Source: JAAUTT01 sp963846585
GTDB taxonomy: Bacteria; Bacteroidota; Bacteroidia; Bacteroidales; JAAUTT01
Reading direction: 5' to 3'
Assembly: GCA_963846585.1 (NCBI GenBank)
Contig: CAWJWO010000018.1
Location: 567,596-631,595 of the forward strand
Length of the DNA stretch: 64,000 bases
The position numbers were made by a program, and so were the translations under genes. Positions 33,254-40,715 of this stretch are shown here, in pieces (the stretch's first letter is position 1; each line of letters starts with the position of its first letter). A model generated the notes under the pieces. It was not told the DNA's origin, did not search any database, and worked only from the letters and a program-made list of their open reading frames with translations.

Positions 33254-33428
33254 AGAAACCGATATTATTTACATTCGATTTTCTGAAACTAGTATCACTG
33301 AAAGCGATGAGGATAAACCTGGAATTATTCTCGATTATGATATGAATGGGAATATTGCAGGCATTGAAGTTCTTAACGCCTCATCAAAAATGGGCCATGT
33401 AAATAGTGTGGAATACGAATTTGCTTAA
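33234..33428 (+). CDS. DUF2283-family antitoxin
   Basis: The 64-aa protein (MKIKYDKETDIIYIRFSE, DEDKPGIILDYDMNGNIAGIEVLNAS) is a textbook DUF2283 domain. These proteins pair with DUF4258 toxins in a toxin-then-antitoxin order, as here, with a 20-bp overlap if the toxin frame is read through its stop. The antitoxin is intact while the toxin carries a nonsense codon. Confidence 0.9.
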   Translation: MKIKYDKETDIIYIRFSETSITESDEDKPGIILDYDMNGNIAGIEVLNASSKMGHVNSVEYEFA

Positions 33429-33705
33429 TGTAACTTAATTTTTCTTTTGTCACTTTTTTGATCGCAAAAAAGGAACCAAACCCCTACCCCTTTCCAAGGG
33501 GATAATTAGAATTCAATTAGTTGGAATATTTATTTTATAGGGAATAATGCAGATTTACTAACAACTAACAACCGGCAACTAACAACTGACAACTATAATT
33601 GGCGATTGGCGATTTAAAATTTTTGATTCTATATTCTCAAATCATTTTCCATTTGACGTAAATTTAAACAACTGAAAACTAATTTACACATCTGCATAAA
33701 ATGTT
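33429..33705. repeat. Repeat mosaic between TA modules
   Basis: It contains a CTTTTTTGATCGCAAAAAAGG palindrome (given in part), AAACCCCTACCCCTTTCCAAGG, and a TTGGAATATTTATTTTATAG/GGAATAATGCAGATTTACTA unit followed by AACAACTAACAACC words. The block 33478-33590 recurs at 34469-34580. A GATTGGCGATTGGCGATTT array ends it. Confidence 0.75.
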
Positions 33706-33713
33706 TACCTTTG
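33706..33713 (+). promoter_or_regulatory. -7 box (TACCTTTG) of the vapBC module
   Basis: TACCTTTG matches TAnnTTTG and ends 7 nt before ATG 33721, consistent with leaderless transcription of vapB. Confidence 0.6.
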
Positions 33714-33720
33714 ACACTAA

Positions 33721-33969
33721 ATGAATATTGATATGAGTTTCGAAACAATTGACATTAAAGGTAAAAAGGGAATACAAGCAATTAGGATTCCTCAAAAGAT
33801 GAAAATTAATGATAACAAGGTTTATTTAAAAAAGGTTGGAAATGCTTTATATATCATACCATTTCATAATCCTTGGCAAAATCTTATTGAAAGCACTGAC
33901 TCTTTTACTCCTGATTTTATGGACAACCGAGATCAACCTGATAACCAACACAGAGAATCATTTGATTAA
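33721..33969 (+). CDS. vapB: VapB antitoxin (AbrB/SpoVT type)
   Basis: The 82-aa protein has IRIPQKMKINDNKVYLKKVGNALYIIP, a swapped-hairpin AbrB-type DNA-binding region, and the C-terminal NPWQNLIESTDSFTPDFM that binds the toxin in VapBC pairs. VapB represses its own operon and neutralises VapC. The toxin gene starts 89 bp downstream, a wider gap than in the other modules. Confidence 0.9.
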   Translation: MNIDMSFETIDIKGKKGIQAIRIPQKMKINDNKVYLKKVGNALYIIPFHNPWQNLIESTDSFTPDFMDNRDQPDNQHRESFD

Positions 33970-34058
33970 TGAATTACCTAAGTTTTATAAAAATATTTAA
34001 TATACAATAATAAAATTAATTATTCAATAAGTCCAATTAATTACCTATGTATTTACAG

Positions 34059-34460
34059 ATGAAATATATGCTTGATACTAATATATGCATTTATATCATC
34101 AAAAAGAGGCCAGTTAGCGTTTTTGAGAAATTTAGAAGTTTATCTGTCGGTAGCATAGGAATTTCTTCTGTTACTTTAGCTGAATTGCAATATGGAATAA
34201 TGAAAAGCTCAATTCATGAAAAAAATCAAGAAGCTTTAGATAAATTCCTTACTCCACTTGATATTTTAGATTTTGGATATAATGAAGCAATTGAATATGG
34301 AAAAATTCGAGCTGAATTAGAAAAAAATGGAACCCCAATCGGCCCTTTAGATACACTAATTGCCTCTCATGCCAAGTGTCTTGATTTAACCCTGGTTACC
34401 AATAATGAAAAAGAGTTTGAACGAATAGCAGGATTGAAAATAGAAAATTGGACAAAATAA
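34059..34460 (+). CDS. vapC: VapC toxin (PIN-domain RNase)
   Basis: The protein starts MKYMLDTNICIYIIKKRP, with the first PIN aspartate. It has SVTLAELQYGI with the conserved glutamate, GPLDTLIASHA with the central aspartate and LVTNNEKEFERI near the end. ATG 34059 was chosen because it gives the standard VapC N-terminus; 34047 would add four residues. It is complete and of normal length (133 aa). VapC toxins cleave initiator tRNA or rRNA loops. Confidence 0.92.
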   Translation: MKYMLDTNICIYIIKKRPVSVFEKFRSLSVGSIGISSVTLAELQYGIMKSSIHEKNQEALDKFLTPLDILDFGYNEAIEYGKIRAELEKNGTPIGPLDTLIASHAKCLDLTLVTNNEKEFERIAGLKIENWTK

Positions 34461-34465
34461 TTTTT

Positions 34466-34728
34466 TGTAACCCCTACCCCTTTCCAAGGGGATAATTGAA
34501 TTTCTGATAGTTGGAATAATTATTTTATAGGGAATAATGCAGATTTACTAACAACTAACAACCAACAACTAACAACTAATTAAAGCGGTGACTTTTTCTG
34601 CATACTCTTTTGTGTCGCAGACAAAAGAATATCGAATAACGAACACCGAATTTCGAATGATGAAGTTAGCAACGCAATACCGCCTTCGACATTCATTATT
34701 CGACATTCGATATTCATAATTCATCGAC
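34466..34728. repeat. Repeat mosaic and inverted-repeat element copy c
   Basis: 34469-34580 duplicates 33478-33590 (ACCCCTACCCCTTTCCAAGG through AACAACTAACAACC words). GCGGTGACTTTTTCTGCATA at 34585 is a piece of the module found whole near 35930. 34627-34728 is the GAATATCGAAT...ATTCGATATTC element, ending just before MBOAT head 5. Confidence 0.78.
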
Positions 34729-34731
34729 TCC

Positions 34732-34854
34732 ATGCTCTTCAATTCCCTTCAATTTGCAGTTTTCTTTATAGTAGTTACAACAATTTATTTTGCAATACCA
34801 CACAAAACGCGGTGGGCGTTGCTTCTAACAACGGAGCTTAAAACCACATCGTAA
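34732..34854 (+). pseudogene. MBOAT acyltransferase 5' head, copy 5
   Basis: ATG start, MLFNSLQFAVFF, IYFAIPHKTRWALLL; the match ends at GCTTCTAACAA and the frame reads into TTELKTTS and a stop. The following CATCGTAATTATTAAACTTA resembles the sequence after copy 3. Confidence 0.75.
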
Positions 34855-34882
34855 TTATTAAACTTATTAGTTTAGAAATTTG

Positions 34883-34890
34883 TATTTTTG
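34883..34890 (+). promoter_or_regulatory. -7 box (TATTTTTG) of the PIN module
   Basis: TATTTTTG matches TAnnTTTG and ends four bases before ATG 34895, so transcription should begin at or within a few bases of the start codon. Confidence 0.6.
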
Positions 34891-34894
34891 CTAA

Positions 34895-35146
34895 ATGGAA
34901 ACGATTATATCAATAAAGAAAAATAAACCTGAATTTAAGGCTCTGATTTCTTGGGCAAAAGAATTAGAAAAGCAGGACAAATCAATATCTGTTAATACTA
35001 TATCAGAAAAGTCTGTCAAAAATGTGGCCCCCTTAATATCACCAAAAAATAAAGATAAAGATGTTTTGCTACTTTTTGAACAATTGTCCGACTTCCCAAC
35101 TTTAAAACAATTACGAAAAAAAGCATGGCCAAAAATCTCGTTATAG
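34895..35146 (+). CDS. Putative antitoxin of a PIN module
   Basis: The 83-aa protein (METIISIKKNKPEFKALISW, ending LLFEQLSDFPTLKQLRKKAWPK) overlaps the downstream PIN gene by 22 bp. The C-terminal L-R-x-x-A-W segment is typical of small antitoxin tails in such pairs. The family name is uncertain. Confidence 0.7.
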   Translation: METIISIKKNKPEFKALISWAKELEKQDKSISVNTISEKSVKNVAPLISPKNKDKDVLLLFEQLSDFPTLKQLRKKAWPKISL

Positions 35147-35514
35147 TTGATAGCTGTGTTATTATAAGGGCCTTTCGAAAAGACAAAAAAGCAATATCTG
35201 ATTTAATGAAACTTAAAAATCGTATTGCTTATTCAATAATAACATATTTAGAATTGCTTAATGGGGCTAATACAATTCAAAAAAAAGAAACAATAATTAA
35301 AATATTTGAATCATATTATGGCATTCCTCTAAATCAGGCAATTTCATTTAAATCAACTGAATTAATGCACAAATATATTTCAGGACAGCAAAATTTATCC
35401 GTTCCGGATTGTAATATTGCTTCTACAGCTGTAATTTCAAAATTTCCTCTTTTTACATATAATGAAAAAGATTTCATATTTATTAATGAATTGAAATTGT
35501 ATCGTCCAAACTAA
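35125..35514 (+). CDS. PIN-domain toxin (VapC-like)
   Basis: The 129-aa protein has LVIVDSCVIIRAFR with the first aspartate, IITYLELLNGA with the conserved glutamate, SVPDCNIASTAVI with the central aspartate and FTYNEKDFIFI near the end. The PIN core is complete. The 22-bp overlap with the antitoxin gene fits a coupled TA operon. Confidence 0.86.
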   Translation: MAKNLVIVDSCVIIRAFRKDKKAISDLMKLKNRIAYSIITYLELLNGANTIQKKETIIKIFESYYGIPLNQAISFKSTELMHKYISGQQNLSVPDCNIASTAVISKFPLFTYNEKDFIFINELKLYRPN

Positions 35515-36144
35515 ATTTGTTAATATCCAGATTGGCGATTGGCGATTTAAATCAATTATTAAATGCGAGTTCGACCATACCTTATAAATCAATTATAAAT
35601 GGTCAAACGAATCAAAGAAAAGTGCTTAGCTGCGGGAACTCGCTCCGGCTGCGCCTTCGCTCAGACAGCCCGCAGCTGATATGGAATTAAACCCCTACCC
35701 CTAAAGGGGATAATTGAATATCTGATAGTTGGAATATTTTATAATGTAAGAATTAGAATAATTCTTTTTAAGAAATTATACTGTAGTAAGAAAAGGAACG
35801 CCTTAGAGAAAATGCGTTAAAAAAAATCGTGTAATGGAGCGTCCAAAACCGGCGCTGTTTGAGAGTCCGAAGGACTCGAGTTCGGCGGTTTTAGCGCAAT
35901 GCAACGATTTTTTAGCATTTTATCGAAAGCGGTGACTTTTTCTGCATACTCTTTTGTGTCGCAGACAAAAGAGTATGTGGGGCTTGGGGCAAAGCCCCAT
36001 GAAACTGCTAATAATAAAATAAGTCATCAATATAATACCAATTGAATAACGAACACCGAATTTCGAATGATGAAGTTAGGAACGGATTATCACCTTCGAC
36101 ATTCATTATTCGACATTCGATATTCATAATTCATCGATTTTATC
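35515..36144. repeat. Gene-free stretch of composite repeats, with inverted-repeat copy d
   Basis: 35563-35600 is the ATGCGAGTTCGACCATACC / ATGGTC motif also seen at 24358. 35630-35690 has a GCTGCGGG...CCCGCAGC palindrome. 35680-35760 has ATGGAATTAAACCCCTACCC. 35757-36003 repeats 30320-30485 with an extra ~100-bp segment (AAAAAATCGTGTAATGGAGC... to GCAACGATTTTTTAGC, itself inverted at its ends). 36041-36136 is inverted-repeat element copy d. Confidence 0.75.
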
Positions 36145-36264
36145 ATGAATACAGTAATCAAAGTACAAAACCTCTCCAAACAATACCGCCTCGGAACCAT
36201 TGGGACCGGAATGCTGCGCAGTGATTTGCGATTTCAGATTAGCGATTGGCGAATCGCGATTTAA
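36145..36264 (+). pseudogene. wzt 5' head, copy 2
   Basis: Almost identical to copy 1 (31936); one visible change makes YRLG instead of YRPG. The break at AGTGATTT and the following GCGATTTCAGATTAGCGATT array are the same, so the whole head-array-MBOAT head unit was duplicated. Confidence 0.85.
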
Positions 36265-36474
36265 GATTCTAGATTCTAGATTTGAGATTTAAGATTTGGG
36301 TAATCCGATTGTACAAATCTTAAATCCAGATTCTTAAATCTAAATTCTAAAATCCTTTTCAATTCTTAAATTGTTTACAAATCTTAAATCCAGATTCTTA
36401 ATTCTAAAATCTTAATTCCTTTTCAATTCTTAAATCTAGATTCTCAAATCTAAAATCATAAATCCTTTTATTCC
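36265..36474. repeat. Palindromic array with conserved-loop hairpin, copy 4
   Basis: Same as copy 3: AAGATTTG (36291-36298), loop GGTAATCCGATTGTA (36299-36313), CAAATCTT (36314-36321), then AAATCC-AGATTCTTAA units and a TAAATCCTTTTATTCC tail at MBOAT head 6. Confidence 0.85.
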
Positions 36475-36585
36475 GTGCTCTTCAATTCCCTGCAATTTGC
36501 AGTTTTCTTCATAGCAGTTACAACACTTTATTTTGCAATACCGCATAAAATTCGCTGGGCATTGCTTATAGCAACATGGAATTAA
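36475..36585 (+). pseudogene. MBOAT acyltransferase 5' head, copy 6
   Basis: GTG start; VLFNSLQFAVFF, LYFAIPHKIRWALLIA, then TWN and stop after CATGGAATTAAACCCC. It breaks at the same base as copy 2, yet differs from copy 2 at about a dozen positions in its ~100 bp, while the cassette after the break is nearly identical. Confidence 0.75.
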
Positions 36586-36603
36586 ACCCCTGCTATTTAA
36601 AAT

Positions 36604-38007
36604 ATGAACATTAACTTATTACAACTAATTGAAAATGGCGAAGGTGTTTCAGTTGAGTTTAAGAAAGCTGGAAATAAGCTTCCCGAAACACTTTTTGATA
36701 CAATATGTGCTTTTCTCAACCGCAATGGAGGAATCATTTTATTAGGCGTTTCGGATAATAAAATGATTGATGGTATCTATCCGGATGTAGCCGATTTGAT
36801 GTGTAAAGACATTGCTAATTTGAGTAATAATCCGCAAAAATTATTCCCTTCTTTTTTGCTGGAATCAAAAGTGATTGAATACCAGGGCAAGTTGCTTATT
36901 TATGTTTTTGTTCCGGCATCGTCGCAGGTACACCGATGCAATGGCAAGGTTTTCGATCGTAGTGCTGATGGAGATTTTGAATTAAAAAACGATGAGCAAA
37001 TTAGAAATCTTTATATTCGAAAAAACACGCTTTATTCTGAAAATACAATTTATCCGTTTCTTTTAGAAACCGATTTTGTTACTGGTTTATTGGACAGAGT
37101 CCGGCGAATTATTAAAATAAACCGGCCGGACCATCCTTGGAACGAATTGTCCGATAATGATTTTTTCAAAACGGCCGGATTGTACCGACGCGATTTAGCG
37201 ACCGGTGACCAGGGCTTTACTTTGGCTTCTTTGCTGTTATTTGGGAAAGAGGAAGTTATTATTAGTGCAATTCCGCATTATAAAATTGATGCCCTTGTTC
37301 GCAGAGTAGATATGGACAGATATGACGATCGCGAAATTATCCGATGTAATCTAATAGAAGCGTATGACAAACTTATGGAATTTGTAACAAAACATCTTCC
37401 TGACAAATTTTATATGCAAGGCGACCAGCGTATTTCATTACGTGAAAAGATTTTTCGCGAAATTGTAGCCAATATGATTATTCACCGTGAATATATCAAT
37501 GCCTTTCCTGCTACATTTATTATTTATAACAATAGGGTAGAAACAAAAAATGCAAACAGACCACATATTTACGGGCAATTACTACCTGACACTTTTCAAT
37601 CATTCCCTAAGAACCCTCATTTGGCCCAACTGTTTACCCAAATGGGACGCTCTGAGGAGCTTGGTACTGGTCTTCGTAATGTGTATAAATATTCAAAAGT
37701 ATATTCCGGTAGCGACAAAATTATTTTCCTTGAAGAAGATATTTTTATAGTTAATGTACCATTGGCAATAAATATAGAAGATAATTTAGAAAATGTCACT
37801 GAAAATGTCACTGAAAATGTCACTGAAAATAGAATTCATTTTATTATTAACGAAATAAAATTAAATAGCCTTGTTTCGATTGATCAGCTTAGCACTAAGT
37901 TAAATGTCACCAGACGAACAATAGTCAGGGATATTGAAAAATTAAAAAATCAAAATATTATTAGACGCATCGGTCCCGACAAAGGCGGACACTGGGAGAT
38001 TTTATAA
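36604..38007 (+). CDS. AlbA_2/Schlafen-type ATP-binding transcriptional regulator, copy 2
   Basis: The 467-aa protein is the same as 27351-28754 apart from one residue I can see (RIHF instead of RIYF after the N-V-T-E-N repeats) and a few silent changes. Domain order is AlbA_2, central ATP-binding part, and C-terminal winged helix. The duplication covers ~1.45 kb, from CATGGAATTAAACCCC before the gene to the GATGGGTGATT start of the array after it. Such recent duplication in a TA-rich island suggests the gene moves as a cassette. Confidence 0.85.
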   Translation: MNINLLQLIENGEGVSVEFKKAGNKLPETLFDTICAFLNRNGGIILLGVSDNKMIDGIYPDVADLMCKDIANLSNNPQKLFPSFLLESKVIEYQGKLLIYVFVPASSQVHRCNGKVFDRSADGDFELKNDEQIRNLYIRKNTLYSENTIYPFLLETDFVTGLLDRVRRIIKINRPDHPWNELSDNDFFKTAGLYRRDLATGDQGFTLASLLLFGKEEVIISAIPHYKIDALVRRVDMDRYDDREIIRCNLIEAYDKLMEFVTKHLPDKFYMQGDQRISLREKIFREIVANMIIHREYINAFPATFIIYNNRVETKNANRPHIYGQLLPDTFQSFPKNPHLAQLFTQMGRSEELGTGLRNVYKYSKVYSGSDKIIFLEEDIFIVNVPLAINIEDNLENVTENVTENVTENRIHFIINEIKLNSLVSIDQLSTKLNVTRRTIVRDIEKLKNQNIIRRIGPDKGGHWEIL

Positions 38008-38151
38008 AGATTCGCGATGGGTGATTGGTGATTGGTGATTGGCGATTTAAATATTCTAATAATACGGAATTTAAAATAATTGCTATTATTAAATTAATCC
38101 CGATACTTAAAATTTGAATCGCGATTCGCAAATCTAAAATCCTTTTTTTCG
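38008..38151. repeat. GATTGGCGATT array leading to wzt head 3
   Basis: GATTGGTGATTGGTGATTGG units are followed by AATCGCGATTCGCAAATC and a TAAAATCCTTTTTTTCG tail that ends at the ATG of wzt head 3. No conserved-loop hairpin is present here. Confidence 0.78.
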
Positions 38152-38241
38152 ATGCAAACAGTAATTAAAGTACAAAACCTCTCCAAACAATACCGCCCCG
38201 GAACCATTGGGACCGGAACGCTGCGAAGTGATTTACAATAA
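38152..38241 (+). pseudogene. wzt 5' head, copy 3
   Basis: ATG-started MQTVIKVQNLSKQYRPGTIG, TGTLRSDLQ, stop. It breaks at the same codon as copies 1 and 2 but is followed by unique sequence and the epimerase gene, not by an array. It is 1.2 kb upstream of the full-length wzt. Confidence 0.85.
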
Positions 38242-38294
38242 AAACTTTTCTAAATGTTGGAAGTTTAAAAATTAATTTAAGTTAAAATCTCTGA

Positions 38295-39228
38295 ATGATA
38301 AATACAGCTATTTTCGGTGGTTCTGGTTTTATTGGTTATTATTTGCTAAAAGAACTCCGCACCAGTAATAGAAAAATTTTTATATACGACATTAAACCAC
38401 CTATCGATTCAAATGATCTGATATTTTATAACATACGAAACATTTCAAATGAAGAGCTTTTAGATCAGTTAATGGATGTTAATGAAATTATTGACTTAGC
38501 ATACACGTCTAATCCAAAGACAAGTTTTGATGATCCGGTATCTGATATTCTTGATAACCTGCCTAATACAGTTCGTCTTTTAACCCTGGCGACTAAAATT
38601 CCCAGACTTAAAAAATTTATATTTATTTCTTCAGGAGGTACAGTTTACGGAAATTCAAATAGTAAACTTACAACGGAAGAACACCCCACTAAACCAATTT
38701 CACCATATGGCATAACAAAACTTGCTATTGAAAAGTATGGATTAATGTTTTACCATATTGATAAATTGCCATTTATAATAGCAAGGCCATCGAATGCATA
38801 CGGAATTGGACAAAGAATAGATACCGGGCAAGGATTTATAGCTCAAACGTTAAATTCAATAATAAACAAGAAAAAGCATTAATATTTTTGGCCAAAATGG
38901 AAATATCAGAGATTATATATATGTTACAGATATAGCTTCTGCTATTGTTACACTTTTAGATAAAGGAATTGAAGGTGAAGCTTACAATATTGGAACCGGA
39001 ATCGGAAAAACCAATATAGATATTATAAATATTCTTGAAAATTTATTAAAGCCTGATAATTTATCAATTGATATCAATTTTATAGAAGAACGTAAATTTG
39101 ACGTCAAATCAAATATATTAGATTGTAGCAAATTAAATTCCTTAGGTTGGTATTCAAAAATTAATTTGGAAGAAGGGCTTAAAATGACATGGAATTGGAT
39201 TTTTAATCAAAATCATTTGACAAATTAA
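38295..39228 (+). CDS. NAD-dependent epimerase/dehydratase (SDR), one frameshift
   Basis: The N-terminal frame (38295-38882) has AIFGGSGFIGYYLLKEL, the G-x-x-G-x-x-G NAD loop, and SSGGTVYGN with YGITKLAIEKY, the S-Y-x3-K catalytic residues. The C-terminal part continues in another frame (NIFGQNGNIRDYIYVTDIAS, YNIGTGIGKTN, LGWYSK) to 39228. The shift falls at a run of five A (~38873); four A would restore one protein of about 310 aa. The substrate is probably a nucleotide sugar such as UDP-GlcNAc or UDP-Glc. Confidence 0.82.
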
Positions 39229-39415
39229 TAATCAAGTGAATTTAGCTTTGAAGTTTAGTTATTTGAAATAATCCATTAAGTCTAATATTTATTTAATATC
39301 CCTAAAATTATTTAATAATTTTTATGTATATTTTAAATTACTGAATACCAAAATAAAATATACATAAGTTAAATAATAATATTAAAAATAATACGGCTGA
39401 ACCTGATTTCCCTTG

Positions 39416-40709
39416 ATGGAAAAAATAGTAATCAAAGTACAAAACCTTTCCAAACAATACCGACTAGGAACTATTGGGACTGGTACGCTGCGCAGTGATT
39501 TTCAGCGCTTCTGGGCAAGCCTCTTCGGGAAAGAAGACCCGACCCTTAAAATTGGTCAGGAAAATTATTTAACCAACAACCAGCAACAATCAACTAACAA
39601 CGATTATATATGGGCCCTGAGAGATATTAACTTTGAAGTAAAACAGGGAGAAGTACTTGGAATTATCGGGAAAAACGGGGCGGGAAAAAGTACGTTGCTT
39701 AAAAATACTCTCCCAGGTTACAACTCCCACAACAGGTAATGTTAAAGTAAGGGGACGAATTGCCAGCCTGCTGGAAGTTGGCACGGGGTTTCATCCGGAA
39801 CTTACCGGACGTGAAAATATATTCTTAAACGGTGCCATCCTTGGCATGACCAAAACCGAAATACGTAGTAAATTTGATGAGATTGTTGACTTTGCAGGTG
39901 TTGCCAAATATATAGATACACCTGTTAAGCGATATAGCAGCGGGATGCATGTACGTCTCGCCTTTGCAGTAGCCGCTCATTTGGAACCTGAAATATTAAT
40001 CGTGGATGAAGTGCTGGCCGTGGGGGATGATGAATTTCAAAAGAAAGCCGTTGGTAAAATGGAAAGCGTAAGCCATAATGAAGGACGTACGGTTATATTT
40101 GTAAGCCATAATATGGGAGCTGTAAAAGCCCTTTGTTCAAGGTCAATAGTTTTGAAAAATGGCTTAATCGATTTTGAAGGCGAAACAAATGAAGCAATAA
40201 ATATTTACCTTAATGCCGGCTTAAAAGGTCATTTTGGAATAGTGCCGGATGATTATCCCAGGAACGATTGGGTTAAAGGGAAGGCATATTTTAGGGAAGT
40301 CTGGTTTAAAAATCTGAATAATGAAAATGTTGAAGTAATTAAATATCTTGATCCGGTGATTGTTGATTGTTCAGTTGAAAGTTTTGAAAATATAAGGGGC
40401 TTATCCTTGTTGGTAATGTTTGGAAACTCTGATTGCGACATTATTTCTTATTCAGCCAGTTATCAGAAAAATAATAATATGTATGTTAATCTTAACAAAG
40501 GGAACAACCATTTTAGAATAAAGGTAGAACAATCGCTTTTACCGGGAAAGTACTTTTTAAATATCACTATTTTAAATATTGACGGATACCCGTTAGATGG
40601 AGTGTACCGTTATGGTGAATTTACCGTATCAAACTATACTGAATCTGGTGTCCAGTATCCATGGTCAAAAGCTATTGGAAAAGTTACTTTTCAATCGGAA
40701 CTTTTATAA
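39416..40709 (+). CDS. wzt: Polysaccharide ABC exporter ATPase, one frameshift
   Basis: The protein starts MEKIVIKVQNLSKQYRLGTI and has Walker A GKNGAGKST. After the shift come the signature YSSGMHVRLAFAV, Walker B EILIVDEVLAVGD and VSHNMGAVKALC, then a ~130-aa C-terminal Wzt domain that recognises the glycan. CTTAAAAATACTC near 39694 contains five A; four A keeps the frame (LLKILSQVTTPTTGNV). An AACAACCAGCAACAATCAAC run at 39574-39601 codes a TNNQQQSTNN linker of the intergenic-repeat type. Its usual partner, wzm, is 16 kb upstream. Confidence 0.9.
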
Positions 40710-40715
40710 AATTAT

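Noticed and set aside
36042..36224. 60-aa frame over the inverted-repeat element and wzt head
   Set aside because: It reads repeat sequence and an out-of-frame part of the wzt head.
23242..38151. Integron or CRISPR array
   Set aside because: No integrase, Cas gene or regular repeat-spacer pattern is present. The hairpin arrays are suggestive but do not show attC core sites that I can recognise.
39660..39740. Programmed ribosomal frameshift in wzt
   Set aside because: The site is a plain A5 run without a slippery heptamer, and neighbouring genes show similar homopolymer shifts, so sequence error is more likely.
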